Origin: Paraphoma chrysanthemicola
Taxonomy: Eukaryota; Ascomycota; Dothideomycetes; Pleosporales; Phaeosphaeriaceae
Assembly: GCA_020744225.1 (NCBI GenBank)
Contig: JAGMWG010000014.1
Span: forward strand, 62,001-126,000
DNA length: 64,000 bases
Reading direction: 5' to 3'
This document shows positions 11,029-21,640 of this stretch, one piece after another. How positions within the stretch are numbered: the first letter of the stretch is position 1; the number at the start of each line of letters is the position of its first letter. The notes beneath the pieces were generated by a model. It had not been told where the DNA came from and searched no databases. It saw nothing but the letters and a program-made list of their open reading frames with translations. A program made the translations under genes and the position numbers.

Positions 11029-11597
11029 AAAGTCTGCTGTTGCTCCCCGATGCTTCCTGGTTCGCCAGACCCATTGCTTTAATATATAGAAATTGAACGT
11101 AAATTCTGCTCGTTTGTTGTCGAGAACTTGCCGCCGTGATGGCTCTTCTAGCTGCCCCTGACTCGTTCGTAACACGCAATGGGGATGAAACCATAGCTGC
11201 CACCATTTGAATCGGCTGCATTACGATGAGAGGTCATGATCTGCCGAGAGGACGACCAGACCATTGGCTCTCAAGTTTCTCACGAAGCCGGGAGCAAGTC
11301 CAATTGGGTCTGTTGCTTGGTTTCAATCTTACGCGTTTTGCTGACTTGGCAAGTTGTTGAAGTTAGGGTAAGCTGACACCAGCATCAAGGCGACGAAGCC
11401 ATTGTCCGGCGGATTCATTGTAAGCCAGCATGCGTCACATATCAATAGTCGGGCCATACTCTTGAGAATGGCACGCAGTGATGTTCGGGCGGATTTTCAT
11501 CAGAAAATAAATAATTACAGATGCTAATCGCTTCCTCAAGAAGCCTTCAAACACGTAGATGAGGTGGTCAATTGCCAGCGATTGAGTCTATCGTACA
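11029..11597. other. Convergent intergenic region
   Basis: This 569 bp lies between the 3' ends of the SsuA/THI5-like gene and the Zn2Cys6 regulator. I see nothing beyond presumed 3' untranslated sequence. Confidence 0.4.
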
Positions 11598-13896
11598 TCA
11601 CCGCTGAAGATGGGTATAGTCCAAGTAGGGATCTATAGCTATCCCCGTACTGTTCCATGGCTGGTCTAAGTCCATGTTGACAAAGTCCAGGTCTGGATAC
11701 TCCGGCCATTGCGCAGCTGAGTTCAGCATCTCGCCAAACGCGAAGATGTCGGTCGATATCATATCCGACATATCCATCGCACGGCTTTCATTGGCGTATA
11801 TCGCTTCTCGAGAAGGATTTAGTTGCTGCAGGAGATCTTCAACTTGTTTCTCGAAATCCAGGCGTGTCTGCACCGGTTCCACGGTGTCACTGGTGACCAG
11901 CCAATCAATCGTCACCGAGGAGAGAGTGTCGAAGACATCTCGACAGCCAATAGCTCCGTGGAACGTCTCTGACATGGCGGACAGAGTTGAAGCACATGAC
12001 TGAAGGGCTGAGATGCTGCTGCTGATGGGATTGCGGTCTCGCATTTCTTTGGATTGCCAAAGGCCGTATATGATTGTCAGGCCTGCCATGAACAGCTGAT
12101 GCACGGATCTCCAGAGTACGTCAAGCTTTCCCTCGCGCTGCAGGATTTTGATGCTTGCAACCAGGTTACATGCAGCTTCATGTGCGATCAACAGCGTTTC
12201 TATCGGCACGTGTTGGTTACTCGAGTTGGGTCGGTAGAGCAGAAGTACGCAGTCGTTGAAGACGGCATCCCAGTAAGCTTGATTTGCAAATATAGAGGAT
12301 GGGTGGGCTTTATCAGGGGGTGGAATCGTGCCATGCCACTCTTGTATTCGCGGTTGAATGTCTCGCACCCACGAGTCGAAGTTAGGCCGAGGATAAGCAA
12401 GCTTTGCAGGCCAAGTGCGGCTTTGTTGTACGTGCTTGATTTCGGATTGGAGTCGTGCCATGCTGAACAAATGATTGTGCGCTTGTTGATGCTGGATACT
12501 GAAGTCGGGTACACTGACGCCCGAGGTTGGGCGCGTTACTGCCCACGGATTCGGAAGTGGGACTTGCATACTTTCGTCCGTAATACCGAAAGGACGACCC
12601 AGAGTGATGCCGAGGATGCGATCAAATTGATATGCCGAATACCAGAGACGGCGTCGCTCGTATAGAATATCAGGGGCTGTATCGAGAGCTTGTCCTTCGC
12701 TTTCCCAGTGCAGACCAATATCTATGCACAATCTTAAGGCAATGCCAGCTAGATGCCATAAACTACCTTGCCAAGGACACATTGAGACGAATTGTGCGAG
12801 AAGTAGTACAGCGCGAAGACTTTCTAGATCAGTCTTTGAGTATGCAATGACCTTTTCGACCCAGCCTATGGCTGAACGGAAGCAGCCTTCACTTTGCAAT
12901 ACGCGACTGGTTCCTCCCGTTGGGTTTGGAACATTACATAGAGCGATAGCGAGTACCATATAGGTTATGAACATATCTCTCTCGTACGCGGCATCGTTCG
13001 GTTGCGAGGCGTTGTGATACAAATAGGCATTGCGCATAGCTTTCTCAACCTGCGGTCGCTCTACAATAGGTAGATGGGGCGTACGATATTGGAAATACAC
13101 CTCGACAAGGTGGTTGGCTGCATGACGTGGTGGCAGCGAGGATTTGGCTGCAGGCTCGATATCAGATGTAGGTCTCGATTCAATGCGGTTCCTTGAAGCT
13201 TGCTGAGGGAACGAAGCAGGTAGGTGGTCGGTGCGGATTGATGCCATGACCATTCTGGCCAGCGTGATTCCACTACTTTGTCCTAAAAATCGTGGTTGTT
13301 TCGACGGCTCGACAACAACGTTTCTAACAGTCTTGACCAGATCTTGGAGATGATTAGGATTGTTCGTTGGAGTCGCTGGCTCATCAGTTGGAGTGCTGTT
13401 GATCTCGCGTATTGAAGAGTTGAATGAATCGTGGGGCGCAGAGATGTCACTGTCAACCGAGATTGACACGTTTCGTGCGCGCAAATCCTGGACTTCGCGT
13501 TGCAGCTTTTGGACTTGTGCTTCTAAGTCGGTAACGTAGTTGCGAGGCAGCTTTCAGTTTGTGAGCATATAGAGACCCGTTTCCGAATTGTAAGCCACTC
13601 ACTTCTGCGTGTTTCCCTAAGTGATAAATCAAGCAGCGAACATTAGCGCTCTCGCAGTTCGAGCAATTTGGATGCTTCAAATCGCACTTCGGTTTCGCCC
13701 ACTTGTCAGCACCGAGAGCCTTGAAAACAGCCGACGAGCACTATCCGTACTTTCTGTTTTCTCCGACGACACCTATGCTTGTGTTAACAACGCGACTTCG
13801 GCCTATGCCGATACGCAAGCCATCCGCGTACCTCTGACACGCCGTTACTCTTCGCGCAGCCTCGGTGCTGGGGCGAGCTGGGGAATTCATCTCCAT
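11598..13896 (-). CDS. Zn2Cys6 fungal-specific transcription factor
   Basis: Four exons (13832-13896, 13751-13772, 13603-13686, 11598-13550) give 707 residues. The binuclear zinc cluster is spread over the first three small exons: ACQRCRRRKQK then CDLKHPNCSNCESANVRC, a Cx2Cx6Cx6Cx2Cx6C pattern. A linker and heptad-rich LPRNYVTDLEAQVQKLQ follow, likely a dimerising coiled coil. The long last exon holds the fungal_trans middle homology region (HLVEVYFQYRTPHLPIVE, RRRLWYSAYQFDRILGITLG). It is a nuclear regulator. I chose MEMNSPARP as start; an in-frame ATG lies upstream at about 14067. It is divergent from the MFS permease, which is the obvious candidate target. Confidence 0.85.
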
Positions 13897-14399
13897 CACG
13901 TCTAGCCTTTTGGATCCCAACTTCGCCTTTCGCGTTGCACATTCAATGATTGTTGGTGATAGCACAGAGTACCCGACGATGATAAGTGGATCGGTCATTG
14001 GCGTCGGGCTAGGCCGATCGGGTTGATTGCGATAAGGCAAGCGCAATTTCTGATTGGCCAGTCGCAACTCATTTCCCTACAGTGTTATCAAGAGAGAACA
14101 GACGCTTCGATACAACTTCTATTCCACGAGGTGTATCTACAATCCAAGCATCAAAAACCAGCGGGGTAGACTATTCGGGCTTATCCTATCATGATATTCG
14201 AACAGCGATGCAGCATTCATCGCTTATCACGCTGAGTGCACTTATCATGTTTCGCGAAGTCTAAACCCAGAAAACTGAGTGAGACTTGCAAGTATATAGA
14301 TGTACGACACGGACAGCATCTATTCCACCAACAAGCTGCAAAGTTCAGATCAGCATCTACTCTAATATCCCTCAACAGCCATCGATTAGAATTTGCGAA
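13897..14399. promoter_or_regulatory. Divergent promoter region, Zn2Cys6 regulator / MFS permease
   Basis: This 503 bp interval lies between the start codons of a zinc-cluster regulator and a transporter, an arrangement common for pathway-specific regulators in fungi. I could not confidently pick a CGG-based operator by eye. Confidence 0.5.
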
Positions 14400-16015
14400 A
14401 TGGAGGCTGATCCTATCACGGAGACCAAGAAGCCTGTCGTCCACGATGGCGACGCATCCATCGACTTCGATGCCGGAGAAGCTGGCCCTGTCATTTACAT
14501 TGATCCAGCCAGAGAGGCAGCTTGTCGCAAGAAGTTCGACACATATGTCGTTCCAGTGTCGGTCATCTTCCTTGTGCTATCCACTCTCGATAGGAACAAT
14601 GTGAGAGAGCCTCAACTCTACTCGTCTCTTCACCGCTGATGTTGTGCAGCTCGGAAACGCCCGCGTGTTCGGCTTCGACGAAGACATTGGTCTCGTTGGC
14701 GGACAGTTTGGCAATATCCAAACTCTTTCAAGTGTCTGTACCATCATCTTCGAGGTACCCTGGGTTCTGGCTGTCAAACGCTGGGGCGCGAACAAATCCA
14801 TCGGCACCGCCTTCGTACTATGGAGCGCCTGCACGCTCGGAACAGCGTTCATCACGACCTATGGCCAGGCTATCGCAGTCCGCATGTTGCTGAACGCCTC
14901 CGAGGCCGGTCTTGCTCAAGCATTCGCTTACCTGTTCACTACCATCTATCCTCGCGAGCTAGCAGGAAAGCGTATCATGACAACCAATTTGTCACAATGC
15001 ATTTCTGGTGCCTTTGGTGGACTGTTTGCGTATGCGGTTCAAACCATGGGTCCAAAGAATGGACTTGCAGCCTGGAGATGGCTGTTCATTATCGAGTTTC
15101 TTATCACGATCGTCGTTTGTGGGATTGGCTGGTTCTTTCTGCCAAATGAACCCGAGACAGCCTGGTTCTTGAACGAGGAGGAGAAGGAAACCATGCGTTT
15201 GAAGAAAAAACGAGACTTCATGCTTCGAGGCAATGACAAATTTGAACGCAGGTGGATCAAAATTGCTCTTTTGGATCCTTTTGTCTGGATGCTGGGTATC
15301 GCCTTCTTTACCTCGTCGGTCGCAATCAACGGATTTGGTGTCTTCCTACCGACGATCATCTCAGGTCTTGGGTAAGAACCTAATGTTACCAAGAAATTTC
15401 CATCACCTTGCTAATGCTCTCAGATATGCGTCACTTAAGGTGAACTACATGACCATCCCTGTCTACGTTGTCGGCGCCGTCTCTCTGGTTATCCAAGTTA
15501 CCTACTCCGACAAGATAAAGCGACGCGGTGTGTTCATCGTTAGCTGCTGCATACCAGTCGCGGTCGGGTATCTCATCTGCGTGGGAACACCTAATCCTGG
15601 CGCTGGGTATGCTGGAATGTTTATCCTTGTACTGGGTAAGTCGATCCCGCATACGCTTGTTCTCCAAGGTCTGACCATTCTAGGCCTGTATCCCATCTCC
15701 ACACTCGCCGTGACTTGGGTGGCAACCAACTTGTCACCCGATTCGAAGCGCGCATTCGGAATGCCCTTTGCTTATTCCATAGCCAATGTGTCCAACGTAG
15801 TTTCCTCTCAGCTGTATCCGAGCCAACAGGGACCACGATATGTACAAGGAAACGCTGTCTCGGCTGGACTTACTGTCGTCGCCGGATTTCTCTATGGTGC
15901 ATGCTGGTTTCTGCTTTACCGTCGGAATTCCAAGAAAGCGAAGTTGATCGCTGAAGGCGCTACTACCAACGGACTAGAAGGCGATCAGAGTCTCGACACT
16001 ATGTATATCCTCTAA
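14400..16015 (+). CDS. MFS transporter, allantoate permease (Dal5/Tna1) type
   Basis: Four exons (14400-14600, 14650-15371, 15424-15635, 15684-16015) give 488 residues. The third intron is 48 bp, a multiple of three without a stop, so it reads through; removing it restores the family's LVLGLYPISTLAVTW. Features of the anion:cation symporter family are VSVIFLVLSTLDRNN near residue 50 (helix 1 with Asp-Arg), QTLSSVCTIIFEVPW, MLLNASEAGLAQAFAYLFT, WRWLFIIE and FLPNEPETAWFL, with about 12 hydrophobic helices. These plasma-membrane proteins take up carboxylates, nicotinate, ureido acids or peptides; the substrate here is unknown. Confidence 0.88.
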
Positions 16016-16142
16016 ACTCAATTTTGGCAGCATTTTTTTCAACTTCGATGGCGTATGGCCTGCATCATCCGACTGTTTGTGGCGACTTGAAGGAAGTCTT
16101 TCGTTTTCTCATGGGGATAAATATTTGTTGTATCACGAAACA

Positions 16143-16185
16143 AACTTGTTTGATCTATAAGGAAGAAAACTTGTTTGATCTATAA
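16143..16185. repeat. Short direct repeat downstream of MFS gene
   Basis: The 18 bp AACTTGTTTGATCTATAA occurs at 16143-16160 and 16168-16185 with a 7 bp spacer. It lies in the likely 3' untranslated region and is probably a local slippage duplication. Confidence 0.8.
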
Positions 16186-16303
16186 CTCGAGACCAAAGCA
16201 CACAAGACACAGTTACAGCTGAATAGAGCTAGCGTGGATGGTGTCAATGCGATGCTTTGGATATATGAGTAAGTTTCTCAAAGTATGAAGTAGCCCGAGG
16301 GAA

Positions 16304-18589
16304 TTATTTGCTTTCTTCCTTATCGTCGCTCTCCGAGTCATTTGAATCGATCACATACGACCACGGGAGACATCCTATTGATTCCCCTCTCTCCGATATA
16401 TTGACTAGTTTCCAAGGACTATTCCTCAACAACTTCAACAGCGCCCATGACACGAGAAAGCAAGCAGGCTATTGACGCGGTCAGTATTGAATGACACGGA
16501 GCGGCTCTTGCAACTTACACCAAGATACGCGGTAAAGATGTCGAAAGTCTGCTCTTTGAATCCCGCCCATAGATTTGCTCCGTTCGCAACAACCAAAATG
16601 AAAATACATGCAATAAGTGATGCATATGCAATGTAGGGCTGACCTCGGCTTCGATATGGGAACTGATCGGACACATTGGTGCGCCCACGGATCCAGCGAC
16701 TTACGTCCGGCACGTCGTAGGAAGGCTTGGGACTATTTCCAAGACTAAGAGCGGTCAGTGGTGGATCAAAAGACCTTTTTTAGGCAAAGACTTACAAGCG
16801 GTACAGCCGTACGAATGCCCAGCATTCGCAGGCCCACACGATGATGATCCCAGTGGAACTCACTCTGGCGAGTGTATTGAAAAAATTGCCGACGTTGACG
16901 TCCATGTGGTCGCTTGCGAGACACAGAATGAGACCTGCGGCAATACAGGATGCAACTATAGCCCTCAATGGCACGTGGCGTTGGTTCGTCCTACCAAAAT
17001 AGGCCAAGAAGCGGACGTACCAAGAGTTTCCAGGGCTTCCATTCAAACTCCTAGTCAGATTGAATAGCGACCGGGATGCGATATACAAAGCCATGTCAGC
17101 GGAGGTCAGCGCCATAAACACCAGTAGGACGTTCAGACAGCCGACAAGTTTAGGAACAATGCTTGCTTCTGTTGCCACCATGAAGATAGAAGGTGTAATT
17201 CGAAGACCTTCATTTTCTGAGGCAGTCCACCAACTGATCCGGGGGAGAATGACGTCGTTCTGCCGATGGCATGTGTGAAGATCACTGACGAGCACATACA
17301 TGGGTGTCCCGAGCCCTATGAGACTGGTTGTATTCCAGAAAGGAGACTTGCATCTGGCGGGCCCCGAACTTCGTTGCGCGCCTCTCGAGTATGTCGAATT
17401 CCTGTTTCTCGGGACACCATCTTCCGAAAGGACCATAGCTATGATATCAACTCCAATGAAGCCAAGAGTTACGACGGATAAGCGTAGAAGCGCTCGAGTC
17501 TTAGAATCAGCCTCTTCCCTGTCGCGGATGATGGCTGCATTCTCGTATTCTGGTGCACCAATCTTGGACTCCGGGCTTCCGTGAATCTGAATGAAGACCA
17601 TTAGGCACGCGAATGAGGCCAGCAAGAAGATCTTGAGGCACCCAAACCAGGCATATGACTGGAATATCTTAGCGCTGAGTACTAATCGGAGATCTTTGAA
17701 TAGAACAGAAGAAATCATACCTGGATGTGGACGACGTTGATTGCCACCAAACATGCAAGCACAAAGCCCAGTACCAGGCCGTCCGGCACACTCTGCAGTG
17801 CTTCAGAGTATTTTGCAATTGCTGTCCCTGCTGCTACAAGAGCTGCAAGAAACATAACATAAGTGAGCCTACGCGGGTACAATATTAGACACGGTATTAA
17901 GACGACGAACTAGGGAAGGAATGCAGGAGGTGGGACTTACCAGTACACGACACCGACTACGACACCCAGCTCTACGTCGACGAGGTCGGTGATGAAGGCA
18001 CTCATGTCTCCAAGCGATAGCGGCCATATGGAAACCATCTCTGCAATAGTCACCATGACACCCCACGCCAGGACTCCAACAAAGGCAAAACTCATGATGG
18101 TTGCGAGAGGTCCACCTGCGACGGACAAAGGAGCTGCTGACATATAGAGGCCGATGCCTATACAGCCACTCAGGATAATTATCTGATGTTTATTAGTCAT
18201 CACTTTCTTTCGGAAACGGCGCTTGGGGTTGACTCACGAAGATATGACTTGCACTGAGCGATCGTCTAGGCTGGCGTTAGCATTTGCATAGCTTAGGATC
18301 ACGGAACATACTTGAGAGCTCGTATTTGATCACGCTCAATGGATGGCTCAGTGTCAATCGAATTGAACGACTGAAGAGTGAAAGTCGTTGTCGTGGTCCT
18401 TGGAGGACCCTTCGCGTCATTAGACTTGTCGTCCCGGGTTGAAGGAACACCTCTGACGGATATATCTCTTCCACTGTTAGTGGATGCAGCCTCTATTGCC
18501 CCTGCATCAGACTGGTCGATGGAGGAAGCCATTGGACCGGATATCTCCAGTGACGCGTCAACTGAAGATCTGCCTCGTTCTTGATCCAT
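16304..18589 (-). CDS. Amino-acid/choline permease (APC superfamily, YAT type)
   Basis: Seven exons (18312-18589, 18238-18265, 17941-18182, 17721-17868, 16796-17667, 16519-16744, 16304-16468) join in frame to 652 residues if ATG 18587-18589 (MDQERGRSS) is the start. The motif ALKRSLSASHIF then IIILSGCIGIGLYMSAA matches the helix-1 entry of fungal amino-acid permeases. Later FQSYAWFGCLKI, IFMVATEASIVPKLVGCLN and QFPYRSRGQPYIAYASL match later helices and the conserved Phe-Pro-Tyr-Arg-Ser segment. It would import amino acids or related amines at the plasma membrane. The first exon belongs to an open frame that continues upstream without a stop into a protease-like domain, so start and independence are uncertain. 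Confidence 0.75.
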
Positions 18590-20125
18590 GGTATCGCGCG
18601 AATGTTCGCCAACCGCGGATGCGGTAGTCGATTGCGATACGTGATCTTGTCTTGCGAAGGAACTACGCTTCGAATAGTTCATATCCAGAAATCGCCAGCT
18701 TCCGGTCCGCTCGAGATGGTCCACGATGCGCTCGGCGGCCATCATGTAACCGGTGCCACCGCATTCAGATTTGCCGATCACTAGACCGTACAACTCGTTG
18801 GTATTCGCGTCACGTACAAATGACCCACAGTCGCCACTCTTGATATCTCCGTCATAGTTGAATCTATAGACATGCTCGTAGGTGGTGCCACCAGGTACCT
18901 GCATCAGGATCGGTACGTCAACAAGCTCGCCATGAACAGGACCACGTGACATCGAAGCAACGACGGTCGTTCGCCTGTGCTTCGTGAGGCAAGTCGAGTG
19001 TCGTATCTCATATCTCCGATCTCGACGCCAAGCACTTGCAAGAAAAGCTGCCAGATCATGATGGGTGACTGAAATGACTGCGCAGTCTAGAGATGTCATC
19101 TCAAAAGAGAGCGTCCCGAGTAATTGCAGTTCGGGCAGTGCTGTCGAGACTTGAGCACTCGAGGAGTTCTGAGTCGTGTAAGCCGCTTGCGCAGCGAAAA
19201 ATGCCCCGTCATTCGAATTCAATGGGGTTGTGTCCAAGACGATGGGATTGCTCGAGTATGAAATGTGATACGCCGATCTCTGAGGGGTAGAGGAAGCTGA
19301 CTTGTCTTCTGACGATATCTCCAAGCCCGCAGTATAGTCATGATAGAGGTCATGTTCATCTAAACCCGCACAGTCGCTGTCGCTGTCGTTGTCGCTATCG
19401 CTATCGCTATCGAAAGGTACTCCCAAATCATCGTCATCATTGTTTTGTGTCGTCACGGCGCTCGGGGACGGTTCCCTGAATGCATGTGCCGCCGTGACGT
19501 AGCCGTAGACTTTGCCGTCGTATACTGCATTTGCGGTGGCTTTTCGTACTGATCCTATGCCTGTCTTTATGTATATTGGCATCCCTATGCATCGCCAATC
19601 ATCTCTAGGATCAAAGTAGACCTCGTAGAACGACGTGGGAGACGGCGGCAGACGGGAGGTAAGTTGGTCGATCATTGCGACTGGTTGAATTGGACCCGAT
19701 GGGGGATATCGCAGAAGCCCGAGCTCAAAGTCCGAGTCTCGTAGAAGGTTACTTCGAATCATGGCGTTCTTCGCTTCCTCGCGTGACTGCCTGTCTTCGC
19801 TTGAGATAATGATGATCGGTTTCGCACGTGATACGCTTTTCCCCACCATGAACAGGGAAATGCTTACTTCACGGCTCGACTCTTTTCTAGACCTGTTCAG
19901 TTCGATAAGAAGGGTGGGCTCTATCTCTTTGTACAGGGCCGCAGCCGGTCCTTTTGGTTCCCAGCACTGATGTCCGCGCTTCCACTGAGGGTTTGATGTG
20001 TGATCGACTTGAATTAGGCTCCCGCTTTGGACTGAGTCCTCGTGACTCTTTGTTTTTCGTCGCTTCAAAATGGAACTCTCGAGGATCTTGCTCGGGCTGA
20101 GCAATCTTTCCAAGTTTTGGACCAT
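18299..20125 (-). CDS. Fungal protein with trypsin-like (GDCG) domain; frame continues into the permease
   Basis: The frame is open upstream to about 20449 but its first ATG is at 20123-20125. Unspliced, it ends at 18299 (609 residues); spliced at 18311/18266 it runs into the permease (about 1,164 residues). A segment with VSISLFMVGKSVSRAKPIII (about residues 85-105) matches a domain common in fungal ankyrin and HET-associated proteins. Next come YVTAAHAF, SLDCAVISV and SGDCGSFV, matching the His, Asp and nucleophile positions of a chymotrypsin fold, but with Cys instead of Ser. A Ser-Asp repeat (about 19372-19410) lies between. The C-terminal 100 residues are low-complexity. Function is unknown; proteolysis is possible but not shown. 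Confidence 0.6.
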   Translation of the reverse strand: MVQNLERLLSPSKILESSILKRRKTKSHEDSVQSGSLIQVDHTSNPQWKRGHQCWEPKGPAAALYKEIEPTLLIELNRSRKESSREVSISLFMVGKSVSRAKPIIIISSEDRQSREEAKNAMIRSNLLRDSDFELGLLRYPPSGPIQPVAMIDQLTSRLPPSPTSFYEVYFDPRDDWRCIGMPIYIKTGIGSVRKATANAVYDGKVYGYVTAAHAFREPSPSAVTTQNNDDDDLGVPFDSDSDSDNDSDSDCAGLDEHDLYHDYTAGLEISSEDKSASSTPQRSAYHISYSSNPIVLDTTPLNSNDGAFFAAQAAYTTQNSSSAQVSTALPELQLLGTLSFEMTSLDCAVISVTHHDLAAFLASAWRRDRRYEIRHSTCLTKHRRTTVVASMSRGPVHGELVDVPILMQVPGGTTYEHVYRFNYDGDIKSGDCGSFVRDANTNELYGLVIGKSECGGTGYMMAAERIVDHLERTGSWRFLDMNYSKRSSFARQDHVSQSTTASAVGEHSRDTMDQERGRSSVDASLEISGPMASSIDQSDAGAIEAASTNSGRDISVRGVPSTRDDKSNDAKGPPRTTTTTFTLQSFNSIDTEPSIERDQIRALKYVP

Positions 20126-20578
20126 TGGAAAAGTTATCGCATATCGTAACCGAGTCGCTGAATCGAGCCTTGACAGAACTTTCAGAGGCCAGACGATGGC
20201 GGTACAGTGGGACAAAGGAACGACAGCCAAATCAGCAATTGGTGTGTAGGGCGAGAGTATTGTCCATTCGTGGCTAATACCTCTCAGAAGTTGCGAATAG
20301 CTCGAAAATTGTTGTAGGAAGTACTCAGAGCATGAGAGAACATATTGAGATCGTCCTGCGTTCCTAAGTGTGAGGAGGACTAGGGGAGGACGCACGCGTG
20401 CATAGGCGGGCTGAAACCGCCACTCGTTCCGGTGAACGCTCAGCCCCAACCCCTAATAACGCCACCTGGGCACAGCCTGATGCCAGCCACCAAGAGTTGA
20501 CACCCAGGCAGATAATCAAGAAAACCGCAACAAGTCCGCCAGAAACGCATTCGGGGCACTGACATCTCAACATCCGAA
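20126..20578. promoter_or_regulatory. Divergent interval, GDCG-domain gene / membrane-anchored protein
   Basis: The interval lies between the first usable ATGs of two divergent genes. The minus-strand frame stays open to about 20449 but starts only at a TTG there, so part of this stretch may be coding if an upstream exon exists. Confidence 0.35.
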
Positions 20579-21640
20579 ATGACCCTTCAAGGAAACGCCA
20601 ATGACGGTACATTATCAAAACAGTGCAAGCTCGACATCGTCAGTGCACTGTGGCCGGAGCACCTCAGTTCAACCCTACCAATCGAACGAATCCAAACTTG
20701 GGATGTATACTTCCAGTACTACACGGCGGAGTGCAGAAAAGCAATAGAATCGAAACGAGGAGAGTATACCACCATCAGAAGGCATGAAGATATAATAGCA
20801 GTTTCGGACCGGTTGAGGAGACTCCATACCAAGGGAGAAATCCAAAAAGCTCTCGTATCATTACACACACAACAAAGAAGTGAGAAACTTAAAGAGCAGA
20901 TGGCTGAAGGCTCCATAAGACTGGGGGTGCGAGTTTTCGCCATGGTAGATACTGGGCCACCTTCTGGAAACAGGACTCATGGTCCTGCATCTGTACCATG
21001 GCAAGACAACAATGTCGACCTACAAACCATCTTAGCCAAGTACTTTACCAAGAGCCTCGCTGATCCCGGAAAGACTAAGTTTGGCGAAGACTTCACGGCG
21101 TTCAATCTCCAGCGACTTGCTGGCCTCGAAATACATTGGACCGACAACCTTGCAGACCATCTGCGTCTCATCGAGAATGACAGGAAGCTATGCATTTTCC
21201 ACCATGCGACATTTCTGCGGTTTCAAAAGAGCGACATATATCCTGATGGCCTGATCCGAGAAACTCTTCGCACGCTCGATTTACTCTTCCCCTGCTACGA
21301 TAGCAAAACGGAGAAATGGTTGAACAGCCTAGATTCAGCCAGTAGCGACGCAAAACCGCCCGATCCTACGCTTTTGGACTGCGACAGAATGTTGTCGGAT
21401 GATCGCCGAGCTGATAAATTTAGCTTCTGGCTAGATGAACTCTTGACTCTGAAGGAAAAGTTCGATCAGCCCCGGCCCGCCTCCATCGCGCAATTCTGGT
21501 ACGATCGCAGGAACAAGGTCCAGTGGTATACGTTTTGGATCGCTGTCTTGGTCCTGTGTCTTACCATTTTCTTTGGTGTTATTCAAAGCCTTGAGGGGGC
21601 TTTGCAGGTGTACAAAGCCTACCATCCAACCAAAGAGTGA
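20579..21640 (+). CDS. Fungal conserved protein with C-terminal membrane anchor
   Basis: A single exon encodes 353 residues starting MTLQGNANDG. Most of the protein is soluble and charged, with WDVYFQYYTAECRKAIESKR and repeated short helices. The C-terminus has RNKVQWYTFWIAVLVLCLTI with FFGVIQSLEGALQVYKAY following, a single hydrophobic helix (about residues 320-342) that would anchor the protein to a membrane with the bulk on one side. I recognise this C-terminal layout from uncharacterised Pezizomycotina proteins, often near HET or ankyrin genes, but no function is known. It is divergent from the GDCG-domain gene. Confidence 0.65.
   Translation: MTLQGNANDGTLSKQCKLDIVSALWPEHLSSTLPIERIQTWDVYFQYYTAECRKAIESKRGEYTTIRRHEDIIAVSDRLRRLHTKGEIQKALVSLHTQQRSEKLKEQMAEGSIRLGVRVFAMVDTGPPSGNRTHGPASVPWQDNNVDLQTILAKYFTKSLADPGKTKFGEDFTAFNLQRLAGLEIHWTDNLADHLRLIENDRKLCIFHHATFLRFQKSDIYPDGLIRETLRTLDLLFPCYDSKTEKWLNSLDSASSDAKPPDPTLLDCDRMLSDDRRADKFSFWLDELLTLKEKFDQPRPASIAQFWYDRRNKVQWYTFWIAVLVLCLTIFFGVIQSLEGALQVYKAYHPTKE

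Noticed and set aside
13897..14067. Longer N-terminus for the Zn2Cys6 regulator from an upstream in-frame ATG
   Set aside because: The extra 57 residues look like promoter sequence and the family normally has the zinc cluster close to the N-terminus.
20126..20449. Upstream extension of the GDCG-domain protein
   Set aside because: It is open but has only a TTG at its start; no supported upstream exon was found.
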